Positions 48,682 through 55,046 of a DNA stretch of 64,000 nt are shown here, piece by piece. The notes under the pieces were generated by a model, which saw only the letters and a program-made list of their open reading frames with translations, had not been told where the DNA came from and ran no database searches. This stretch comes from Staphylococcus felis (lineage in GTDB: Bacteria; Bacillota; Bacilli; Staphylococcales; Staphylococcaceae). Location: NCBI RefSeq assembly GCF_003012915.1, contig NZ_CP027770.1, positions 1,426,001-1,490,000 on the forward strand, given 5' to 3'. Each line of letters starts with the position of its first letter. The first letter of the stretch is position 1. The translations under genes and the position numbers were made by a program.

Positions 48682-48694
48682 GTAATAGATAAGA

Positions 48695-48874
48695 TTATTT
48701 TATTTTTTTATTGACATGATAAAAGTAAATACCTAGTAATAAAATATTAAATATATTAAACCAACCATACCAATATCCATCGAATTCGACCAATCTAAAA
48801 ACAACTAGTAAATTAATTACTAAAGCTAAGATTAAAATAATAAATATAACGCGCAATAAAATATTCCCAATCAT
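48695..48874 (-). CDS. 59-residue membrane protein, possible immunity protein
   Basis: A short protein with two transmembrane segments, VIFIILILALVINLLVVF (residues 9-26) and WYGWFNIFNILLLGIYFY (35-52), joined by LVEFDGY and ending in a basic tail HVNKKIK. Start ATG 48874 is six bases after AAGGGGG. It converges on the secreted-protein gene with a shared terminator. Small two-helix proteins often give immunity to a neighbouring bacteriocin; that role here is inference only. Confidence 0.6.
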   Translation of the reverse strand: MIGNILLRVIFIILILALVINLLVVFRLVEFDGYWYGWFNIFNILLLGIYFYHVNKKIK

Positions 48875-48991
48875 ACTGATCCCCCTTAGTCTTATGGTGT
48901 TAAAAGTGATGATTACTTATACTTAATTTTAATTGATTTTATAACAATTGTTAAGTTATTTTGCAAAATATGAAGAAATGATTAATCGTGA

Positions 48992-49351
48992 TGTAACGTA
49001 ACATATACAGAAAGTTTAGAACGATATTTTATCGACATTGAAAATGACGTGGATATTCATTTCGATGTCAAATATACTTTACTTAATAAAGTAGGACATA
49101 GCAATAATAAAGTGTATTTTGAAATCGAAATCCACAGAACAAAAGAATTTTCGTCTGTGGATAAAATCGCAGAAAACGATATTGAAGAGTTTGAAATAAA
49201 ATGGTTTGAGCTAGATTAATCAGCTGAAACTTATATCGAAAGTATATCTTTTTTCGAAAATGAGGAAGATGCGAAAGATGATATCAAGTTTGTTTTGAAA
49301 GGGGATGAAAATTTTGAAGCAGTAGCCGAAGCAATCGGTTTAATTGAATAA
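48992..49351 (+). pseudogene. Acidic phage/island protein, truncated with in-frame stop
   Basis: An open frame with good coding character but no start (stop codon TGA at 48989) and one premature TAA at 49217-49219. Before it reads RYFIDIENDVDIHFDV and FEIKWFELD; after it SAETYIESISFFENEEDAKD and ends AVAEAIGLIE. Frame continues across the stop, so one substitution and loss of the 5' end explain its state. It is followed by a GAACCC-type terminator like those behind both HTH genes, so it was the last gene of a third prophage right end. Family unknown. Confidence 0.65.
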
Positions 49352-49405
49352 AATGAACCCTACTTGCAATAGGTGGGGACTGGTTTTGTTTGATAACGAA
49401 TAAGC

Positions 49406-49452
49406 TTTGGTCAATGAGAGATATAAAAGACAAAAAAATTTTAATTTGACCA
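49406..49452. other. Arm-type repeats, inner copy
   Basis: One TTTGGTCAA (49406-49414) and one inverted TTTGACCA (49445-49452) remain beside the inner att copy. The outer copy at 54551-54620 has two of each, 11 bp apart. They are candidate integrase arm sites. Confidence 0.45.
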
Positions 49453-49564
49453 CTTTATTTTCAAACAGATATTTACAAAAAATAAAAAGAACGCCGTCAT
49501 AACAGCGTTCTTAGTAGTTTTGAGAAAACGAATATTAACCATTGTTCTCTATCTAGCGGAAACG
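49443..49564. other. Prophage attachment-site repeat, inner copy
   Basis: A 122-bp direct copy of 54611-54742, ending in TCTATCTAGCGGAAACG, which is the 3' end of tRNA-Ser plus its downstream terminator (AAGAACGC/GCGTTCTT). It marks a former att junction between prophage units. To its right the sequence changes directly to phage lysin-frame DNA. Confidence 0.85.
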
Positions 49565-50656
49565 AATGGAGAATATTTTGCGTCACCTTTAGCGAAACAA
49601 TGGAATTCAAGTGCATTCATGAAAGTAGGTACACCAGAAAATGCGCACAAGTTTCAAGATAAAGCAGCAGCACAAAAAATGGCAAACTTGCAAAATATGA
49701 TGAATGAAGCTTTTGGTTCAACAAGTCGTGTGTATGTAGTTGAAGGTGCAACGACTAACACATTGTATAACGACAAAGGCAATGCGATTGATTCAATAAA
49801 TAACTATTTTGGTAACTATGCTACAATTTACAGAAACACTCCAGATTTTATTCCCCAGTTAGGAGATTTAGCGGTATGGACAACTGGTAGTTATAGTGTG
49901 TATGGTCATATTTCGATTGTTTATAGTGCAAATATGCAATCTTTTGTTTCTCTAGATCAAAACTGGAATGCAATAGGAAGTATGGGGAATCCAGCACATT
50001 TTGTAACACATTCTTATGATAATGTAACTCATTTTATTCGTCCTAATTTTACAAGTAGTATTGACGACGGTAACAATAATACAAGTGATAAAGATATTTC
50101 GTATTCAGAATTATATGGAAGGTTTACTGCAAATACTACATTAAAAGTGAGACGATTATCTCCTTCTACTAGCGCTCCAGAAACTAATGAAAGTAATTAT
50201 TTAAACCCTGGAGATACGGTATATTTTGATAGAATTTATTCAAACGAAGGATATTGGTGGATTAGATTTCAAATTAATGGTGCAAATGTATATGCATATG
50301 TGGGAGATAAGACGAATGGAGCTACATTTAATCAAGATTTAAAAAATGGTAAAATTTATGGTTCAATTCCTTACATTGACGATGGTTCAAAACCAAGCGG
50401 AGAAGCTGAAATACCTGATCGTATTCCTAGACAAAACACTTATATATTTAAAGGTAACGCATCATCTTATAAAAACGTTCAAGTGATTAGATACGGTTCA
50501 TTACAAGAAGGCTTTAAATTTGTACCAACAGCCAACACATTTTATGTTACTCAACCTTTAAACATATATGAAGTTCATAATGGTTTTTGTAGAGTACATC
50601 CTAGTGACAACTTGTGGATTAGTAAGTACTCATTAAAAAATGTAGAATTTAAATAA
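49565..50656 (+). pseudogene. Prophage endolysin, 5'-truncated chimera (CHAP + SH3)
   Basis: The frame is open from 49520, but the first 15 codons come from the att repeat, so the natural 5' end is missing. Residues after NGEYFASPLAKQWNSSAF do not look like a CHAP start and may be another phage gene fused by deletion. From about residue 70 a CHAP domain is visible (INNYFGNYATIYRNTPDFIPQLGDLAVW, catalytic His in YGHISIVY, LDQNWN) without its Cys-bearing N-terminus. SH3-like cell-wall domains follow (LKVRRLSPS...YWWIRFQ and the C-terminal 100 residues). Probably inactive as an enzyme, but it could still bind cell wall. Confidence 0.75.
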
Positions 50657-50667
50657 CTAAGTATTTT

Positions 50668-50699
50668 GGGGCGGTCATTACGACTGCCCTGTTTTTTTT
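50668..50699 (+). terminator. Terminator of the prophage endolysin
   Basis: GGGCGGTC and GACTGCCC form a stem with an ATTAC loop, then eight T. The unit 1 copy is at 44392-44420. Confidence 0.9.
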
Positions 50700-50736
50700 A
50701 TAACAATTTATGCAACTTAAATATAGATGTAAATAT

Positions 50737-50765
50737 TTGAGTAGCTTTGTTTATTGTTGTATAAT
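50737..50765 (+). promoter_or_regulatory. Promoter of the unit 2 hairpin RNA
   Basis: TTGAGT (50737-50742), 17-bp spacer, TATAAT (50760-50765). The RNA it would start is cut by the IS3 element after 25 bases. Confidence 0.7.
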
Positions 50766-50820
50766 AAAGGTGTGTAGTAGCAATCAATGTTGTACTGAAC
50801 CCCAAAAGTTGTACTTTGGT

Positions 50821-51666
50821 TTAGTATACAATTTCAAAGGTTTGTTTCCTATATTGTGTAGGAGACAAGCCTTTTAATTTTGCTTTAATTCTTGTATTGT
50901 TATAAAAATTGATATATTTATGAATTGATTGTTCTAATTCTTGGAATGTTTCAAATGATTGTCCATAATACATTTCTTGTTTTAATAACCCAAAGAAGTT
51001 TTCCATTGAGGCATTATCTAAGCAATTACCTTTTCTAGACATACTTTGAAATACATCATGTTCTTTTAATGACTCAATATAGTTTCTATTTTGATAATGC
51101 CATCCTTGATCTGAATGAATTGTCATTCGATAAAAAAGTTGCGGTCTCATTGTTAGTAATTCAGTTAAAGGTTCAATAACAATATCTATAGTAGGACGCT
51201 TTGATATACGATAACTTAAGATTTCCAAGTTATATAAGTCCATAAAAGGTGATAAATAGGCCTTTGTTCCATCGCGTAATTTAAATTCTGTAATGTCTGT
51301 AACCACTTTTTGATAAGGTCGATCTGTATTAAAACGACGTTTTAATATATTTTTAGCTACTTTACCTATAGTTCCTCTATAAGAATTGTATTTTCTTGTT
51401 TTATGCTTAAATTTCGTACATGTTAAATGGTGTTCTTTCATAATTCGTCTTACTTTCTTATGATTGACTGTCATTCCTTTATTAGCCAATGCTTGAGTAA
51501 CTCGACGATAACCATAAGTATAATCACTTTCTTTACAAATTTGCTTAATAGATTCAACTATATCTATATCTTTTTTAGGTTTTTTGAAACGTTCAAGCCA
51601 GTAGTAGTACACGGATTTAGCTATTTCTGTAACTTCAAACAGAAGGCTTAACCCAAATTGATACAT
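50821..51666 (-). CDS. IS3-family transposase OrfB (DDE integrase domain)
   Basis: Catalytic part of an IS150-type transposase, 281 residues from the first Met, though the frame continues upstream. An HTH_21-like N-terminal part has YGYRRVTQALANKG. The rve core shows the DDE acids in VTDITEF, MDLYNLE and the C-terminal Glu in NCLDNASMENFFGLLK, with HSDQGWHYQ between. OrfB lies in the -1 frame relative to OrfA; the fused OrfAB is normally made by ribosomal slippage. Here the overlap reads CCGAAAAAG, shorter than the usual A6G slip site. Confidence 0.93.
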   Translation of the reverse strand: MYQFGLSLLFEVTEIAKSVYYYWLERFKKPKKDIDIVESIKQICKESDYTYGYRRVTQALANKGMTVNHKKVRRIMKEHHLTCTKFKHKTRKYNSYRGTIGKVAKNILKRRFNTDRPYQKVVTDITEFKLRDGTKAYLSPFMDLYNLEILSYRISKRPTIDIVIEPLTELLTMRPQLFYRMTIHSDQGWHYQNRNYIESLKEHDVFQSMSRKGNCLDNASMENFFGLLKQEMYYGQSFETFQELEQSIHKYINFYNNTRIKAKLKGLSPTQYRKQTFEIVY

Positions 51667-51689
51667 TTCATGTAATTCTTTAATGACCT

Positions 51690-52229
51690 TTACTTTTTCG
51701 GATGTTTGCTTCCGTAATGTTGGGTCAAGCGTTGTAACTTTTTTTGATAAGCGATACCTGCTTTCAACATTTCATTTTCATTTCTAAGTCTTTCTAATTC
51801 TTCGCGTTCATCTTCTTTTAATGGTAAATGATTATCTGGTTTAACTTTTGTCTGCTTTCTTTTCATTTTAGAAGGACGTCCTCTCTGTTTATTGTCTAAA
51901 CCGAGAATACCTTCTTCATTAAATTTACGCTGCCAAACGGCTAACATAGCTGGATTAGAAATTTTAAAGTGATTGGCTGTTTCTCGATAAGACAATTTAT
52001 TTTCTTGTCTAAATCTTAAAACAGATACTTTAAAATCTCTAGTATATTCTTTATTCTGCAATTTTTTATCTAATCCTTTTGGTCCAAATTCCAAATACTG
52101 GTTAACCCATCTTTGGAGTATAGAATAATGAGATAGACTATATTTTTTAGCTAATTTCTCATATCCTAAACTACTATTTAAATATTCCTGAACTATTTTT
52201 AACTTGATTTCAAATTTATAATGTTTACC
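51690..52229 (-). CDS. IS3-family transposase OrfA
   Basis: DNA-binding part of the IS150-type transposase, 179 residues. It holds two helix-turn-helix units (YEKLAKKYSLSHYSILQRWV and YRETANHFKISNPAMLAVWQRKF), a basic linker and a C-terminal leucine-zipper-like coil (REELERLRNENEMLKAGIAYQKKL). The start ATG 52229 gives MGKHYKFEIKLKIVQEYL; in-frame codons extend to 52283 inside the terminal repeat. It ends 24 bp before the first Met of orfB. Confidence 0.9.
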   Translation of the reverse strand, partial: GKHYKFEIKLKIVQEYLNSSLGYEKLAKKYSLSHYSILQRWVNQYLEFGPKGLDKKLQNKEYTRDFKVSVLRFRQENKLSYRETANHFKISNPAMLAVWQRKFNEEGILGLDNKQRGRPSKMKRKQTKVKPDNHLPLKEDEREELERLRNENEMLKAGIAYQKKLQRLTQHYGSKHPKK

Positions 52230-52287
52230 CATAAAAATGCACCCCATAAAGTTATATTTTTTAGTCCAACTTTTGGGGTGCACATCA

Positions 52288-52316
52288 TGTTTTCCCCGAT
52301 GTTGATTGCGTTTTTT
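52288..52316 (+). ncRNA. Detached 3' half of the hairpin RNA, unit 2
   Basis: TTTTCCCC and the stem arm TTGATTGC followed by seven T, whose partner GCAATCAA is at 50780-50787 on the other side of the IS3 element. A TATAAT at 52351-52356 remains to drive the next gene. Confidence 0.55.
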
Positions 52317-52389
52317 TATATTTCCTGTTTTTGTTGTGTTAAATGTATTGTATAATTACATTACTACACATAGAAAGAGGTTAAGGGGA

Positions 52390-53274
52390 ATGGCGAAGAC
52401 TAAAGTAGTAAACTTTAATTTGTTTTTCGTATGTAGCGCGTTTCAAGAAGATTTACATGAGTATTTTCCATTAAATGATTTATTAGATACTTTAATTAAT
52501 GACTATAGTAATGAACCTGAATACAAGGTGGTAAAAAATTATAATTTTGATCCTATTAGAATTAAATCAATTAGCCCACCTCAACAGAACGGCTACTACC
52601 ACATCATAATGGAAAGATTAGACGATACTAAGCTTCAAAAGACTACAATTTACGGAGAATCGATTGACGTAGATTTAGAAGAAAATGAATACATCGGACA
52701 TGAAGTAAGTATACTTTACGATCCACATAATAATACAATGCTTATTCAAAGAAATATAAGTTCATTAAGCCCTAGTGGAATAGAAAAGTTTTTTGATAGT
52801 GTTTTATTTGATTATACAGAAGAATACTGTAACTTAAAATTGGTTCCTGCTATTGACCAAAATGCTTATGGTAAAGCAAAAAGTAGTAATATATTTAGAC
52901 AATTTTCTATAAAGGTTAAAGGTAACGAAGTAGATGACTTAATAAGGGGACTTAGTTCAAACAGTATATATGGGACTGAATATGTTGAAATAATTGTTTC
53001 TACCGATAGATCGAAAAATAGTGAACTAGATAATTTTGAAGTAAAAAAATTAATAGATGATTGGTCAGATAGTACCAGTGTCGAAAAACTATCTGTTAAA
53101 GTTAAGGAGAACTTTAATTCGAATATAGAAGTTATTGACTTAATGCATCAAGCAATAAAACGGTCTTTGATTTATGAATACAGAGAATCTAGTGAACTAA
53201 ATGCTCAAAATATATTTTTAGATATGGTACGTATATATAGAGATGATGATAATGCACTTTCATTAATGATTTAA
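52390..53274 (+). CDS. DUF6731-like protein, prophage cargo (candidate defence gene)
   Basis: A 294-residue soluble protein. It opens with MAKTKVVNFNLFF and contains LDLEDDEYIG-like VDLEENEYIGHEVSILYDPHNNTMLIQRNISSLSPSGIEKFFD (residues about 100-140), the pattern I associate with DUF6731, a family common in mobile elements of Firmicutes. The C-terminal half is alpha/beta with no catalytic motif I can name. The start ATG 52390 follows AGAGGTTAAGGGG, a site also complementary to the C-rich loop of the upstream RNA. It is paired with the membrane-protein gene 15 bp downstream. Confidence 0.6.
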   Translation: MAKTKVVNFNLFFVCSAFQEDLHEYFPLNDLLDTLINDYSNEPEYKVVKNYNFDPIRIKSISPPQQNGYYHIIMERLDDTKLQKTTIYGESIDVDLEENEYIGHEVSILYDPHNNTMLIQRNISSLSPSGIEKFFDSVLFDYTEEYCNLKLVPAIDQNAYGKAKSSNIFRQFSIKVKGNEVDDLIRGLSSNSIYGTEYVEIIVSTDRSKNSELDNFEVKKLIDDWSDSTSVEKLSVKVKENFNSNIEVIDLMHQAIKRSLIYEYRESSELNAQNIFLDMVRIYRDDDNALSLMI

Positions 53275-53289
53275 GAAGGTGAAAACAAA

Positions 53290-53838
53290 GTGATAAAAAA
53301 ATACTTTACATGGGGGCTATTTGTTCTTTTTTTTATTATTGCAATAGTGATTTTTGCACTTTTATTTATCGTAGATTTAAATAGCGAAGGTAATATTAAA
53401 CTTATTGAAATAGTTTTGAGCTCAATTAGTATAAGTATCGGTTTTTTTGGTACAATATTCACTTTTATATTTGGATTGAAAGATAATAATATCTTCAAAA
53501 TAATTATGAAAAGCAAGAATAGTAAGTCACAGTTTAAATTTCTGAATAGGGTTTTAATATTTCTTGGTTTTGCTATTATCATTTTATGTATAACAACGAT
53601 AGCATTTTTCTATATTCAGGATTTTGATATATACTATTATTTAAATGTGGCAGTTAAACTTATATTTTCTCTATTAATTTTGTATTATTTGTTCTTTGGA
53701 ACGTATTTATTTATAATTAGTAGGTTGATTTTCAATAACGAAAAAAATGACCTTACTACAGCAAAAAGTCCGAAAATAAAAGAAGGGGTTGCGAAGAAAA
53801 AACTGAAAGCGCGTAATGATAATTCCAAACCCATGTAG
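53290..53838 (+). CDS. Four-helix membrane protein, partner of the DUF6731-like gene
   Basis: A 182-residue membrane protein with hydrophobic segments near residues 5-27, 36-62, 82-108 and 115-147 and a basic cytosolic tail (AKSPKIKEGVAKKKLKARND). Start is GTG 53290 behind AAGGTGA. The arrangement, soluble protein of about 300 residues followed by a four-helix protein, copies that of the KwaB/KwaA-like pair at the same place in unit 1, although the two membrane proteins show no obvious sequence similarity. Function unknown. Confidence 0.6.
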   Translation: MIKKYFTWGLFVLFFIIAIVIFALLFIVDLNSEGNIKLIEIVLSSISISIGFFGTIFTFIFGLKDNNIFKIIMKSKNSKSQFKFLNRVLIFLGFAIIILCITTIAFFYIQDFDIYYYLNVAVKLIFSLLILYYLFFGTYLFIISRLIFNNEKNDLTTAKSPKIKEGVAKKKLKARNDNSKPM

Positions 53839-53895
53839 TGATTACGTGTTGGTATTTTCATTTGTTTATTTACAACTGGGTTTAAGTAATCACCC

Positions 53896-53923
53896 ACCAC
53901 ACCCCATCGGTGTGGTATTTTTT
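53896..53923 (+). terminator. Terminator after unit 2 cargo
   Basis: CCACACC and GGTGTGG close a hairpin, followed by TATTTTTT. Same arms as 46588-46617. Confidence 0.9.
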
Positions 53924-53958
53924 ATGCGAAAAAATTTAAAAAAGTTAGTGAAAAGGGG

Positions 53959-53987
53959 TTGATATTATAGTTCATATGAGCTATAAT
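53959..53987 (+). promoter_or_regulatory. Promoter of tiny-peptide operon B
   Basis: TTGATA (53959-53964), 17-bp spacer, TATAAT (53982-53987). The start codon of peptide B1 is only 20 bp beyond the -10 element, giving a very short leader. Confidence 0.8.
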
Positions 53988-54007
53988 ATAATTAGGAGGT
54001 GAGGGGA

Positions 54008-54118
54008 ATGAAGCGAAAACAACGAATAAAAAAAGAACACCGAGAAGATGTTGAGTACAAATTAAAGATTGCGACCTTTATCCTGTTACTCTTAACATTC
54101 ATCTACAAGGTGTTCTAA
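54008..54118 (+). CDS. Tiny membrane peptide B1 (36 aa)
   Basis: A 36-residue peptide: a strongly basic N-terminus (MKRKQRIKKEHRED) and one membrane segment (LKIATFILLLLTFIYKVF). The ribosome site TAGGAGGTGAGGGG is strong. The 13 bases GGGAATGAAGCGA spanning the start codon (54004-54016) are perfectly complementary to 54266-54278 behind peptide B2, suggesting start-codon masking within the mRNA. A hairpin AGGTAAG/CTTACCT with inner CCCC/GGGG follows the gene. Resembles type I toxins in size and layout. Confidence 0.65.
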   Translation: MKRKQRIKKEHREDVEYKLKIATFILLLLTFIYKVF

Positions 54119-54173
54119 GGTAAGACCCCGATAAGGGGTTCCTTACCTCTCATTATACAAAGGAGTGGTAAAA

Positions 54174-54257
54174 ATGAAAAGAGAAACAAAACAGAAAATT
54201 TCTTTTGCATTATCTGTAGGAATCTTAATTTTAGTTATTTTGATTATATTTTTATAA
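54174..54257 (+). CDS. Tiny membrane peptide B2 (27 aa)
   Basis: A 27-residue peptide, basic start (MKRETKQK) and a single hydrophobic helix of about 18 residues (ALSVGILILVILIIFL). AAAGGAGTGG lies seven bases before ATG. It occupies the same position as peptide A2 in the other unit, between the first peptide and the HTH gene. Confidence 0.55.
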   Translation: MKRETKQKISFALSVGILILVILIIFL

Positions 54258-54265
54258 TAAAAAAA

Positions 54266-54278
54266 TCGCTTCATTCCC
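54266..54278 (+). promoter_or_regulatory. Anti-start segment behind peptide B2
   Basis: TCGCTTCATTCCC is the exact complement of 54004-54016, which contains the ATG of peptide B1. It lies directly before the HTH gene B start, which has no ribosome site of its own. Confidence 0.55.
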
Positions 54279-54283
54279 ATTAT

Positions 54284-54493
54284 ATGAATAGTTACAAGGA
54301 TTTATATGAAACAATTGAAAAACTAATAAACAACAGAAGTATTTCAAGTTACCAAGTGAACAAAGATACAGGGGTAAGTTACGGAAATATTAATGCGATG
54401 CGTCGAGGTGAAAGAGCTATTGATAATTTAACGCTCAAAAATGCCGAAAAACTTTACAACTACCAAAAACAAATCGAGAAAGAGAATGAATAA
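54284..54493 (+). CDS. Small HTH protein B (prophage right end)
   Basis: A 69-residue homologue of HTH protein A. The helix-turn-helix reads SSYQVNKDTGVSYGNINAMRRGE and the last 16 residues, AEKLYNYQKQIEKENE, are identical to protein A. No Shine-Dalgarno is visible before ATG 54284, so it may be translated only through coupling or after the B1/anti-start pairing opens. A GAACCCCGCC.../GGCGGGGGTT terminator follows. Confidence 0.78.
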   Translation: MNSYKDLYETIEKLINNRSISSYQVNKDTGVSYGNINAMRRGERAIDNLTLKNAEKLYNYQKQIEKENE

Positions 54494-54499
54494 AACGAA

Positions 54500-54535
54500 C
54501 CCCGCCTGACACTAGTTGTGGCGGGGGTTTATTAA
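54500..54535 (+). terminator. Terminator after HTH gene B
   Basis: AACCCCGCC and GGCGGGGGTT form a stem around an ACTAGT-containing loop. Weaker versions follow HTH gene A (47232-47257) and the pseudogene at 48992-49351. Confidence 0.8.
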
Positions 54536-54550
54536 CTGTTGAGAAGTTAG

Positions 54551-54620
54551 TTTGGTCAAAATTTGGTCAACGAAAGGGCAAAAAAATGAAAAAGCCTTTT
54601 ATTTGACCATAATTTGACCA
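54551..54620. other. Arm-type repeats beside attR
   Basis: TTTGGTCAA at 54551 and 54562 and the inverted TTTGACCA at 54602 and 54613, both pairs spaced exactly 11 bp. Two phased pairs in opposite orientation next to an att core look like integrase arm-binding sites. Confidence 0.5.
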
Positions 54621-54742
54621 CTTTATTTTCAAACAGATATTTACAGATATTTACAAAAAATAAAAAGAACGCCGTCATAACAGCGTTCTTAGTAGTTTTG
54701 AGAAAACGAATATTAACCATTGTTCTCTATCTAGCGGAAACG
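54611..54742. other. Prophage attachment-site repeat, outer copy at tRNA-Ser
   Basis: Direct repeat of 49443-49564 with an extra tandem AGATATTTAC. It contains the tRNA terminator AAGAACGC/GCGTTCTT (54665-54690) and ends eight bases into the 3' end of tRNA-Ser, as expected for integration into a tRNA 3' end. Confidence 0.85.
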
Positions 54743-54823
54743 GAGGGATTCGAACCCTCGCGCCGCTTTCGCGACCTACACCCTTAGCAGGGGCGCCTCT
54801 TCAGCCAACTTGAGTACGTTTCC
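54735..54823 (-). tRNA. tRNA-Ser (GCT)
   Basis: An 89-nt type II tRNA on the minus strand. The acceptor GGAAACG pairs with CGTTTCC, the anticodon loop is CTGCTAA (GCT), a long variable arm is present, and the T loop reads GGTTCGAATCC. CCA is not encoded. Its 3' end is the integration site of the prophage stack. Confidence 0.95.
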
Positions 54824-54824
54824 A

Positions 54825-54899
54825 TGGCTCCACAGGTAGGACTCGAACCTACGACCGATCGGTTAACAGCCGATAGCTCTACCACTGAGCTACTGTGGA
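54825..54899 (-). tRNA. tRNA-Asn (GTT)
   Basis: A 75-nt tRNA on the minus strand with acceptor TCCACAG/CTGTGGA, anticodon loop CTGTTAA (GTT), T loop GGTTCGAGTCC and encoded CCA. It is one base upstream of tRNA-Ser, so both are one transcript ending at 54665-54690. Confidence 0.96.
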
Positions 54900-55046
54900 A
54901 TAATGCATAATATTTTTTCAAGCACAAATATTATTATAGCAACATCATGAAAAAAATCAAGAGAAAGTTAAAAAAAGATAACAGAATATTTACATGATAT
55001 GAATAAAAATCCTGTTATCTTTACACATTGTATCTTCCTTTTCATA

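Larger units (their letters stand above)
50791..52287 (-). mobile_element. IS3-family (IS150-like) insertion sequence
   Basis: A 1497-bp element with orfA and orfB on the minus strand. The ends are TGTACTGAACCCCAAAAGTT and, read inward from the other side, TGATGTGCACCCCAAAAGTT, sharing ACCCCAAAAGTTG. A 3-bp duplication TGT (50788-50790, 52288-52290) flanks it. Comparison with unit 1 shows it split the loop of the hairpin RNA, separating this RNA promoter from its terminator. Confidence 0.9.

Noticed and set aside
52306-52389. Longer N-terminus for the DUF6731-like protein starting at 52306
   Set aside because: It covers the T run of the leader terminator and the TATAAT promoter; ATG 52390 follows a purine-rich site.
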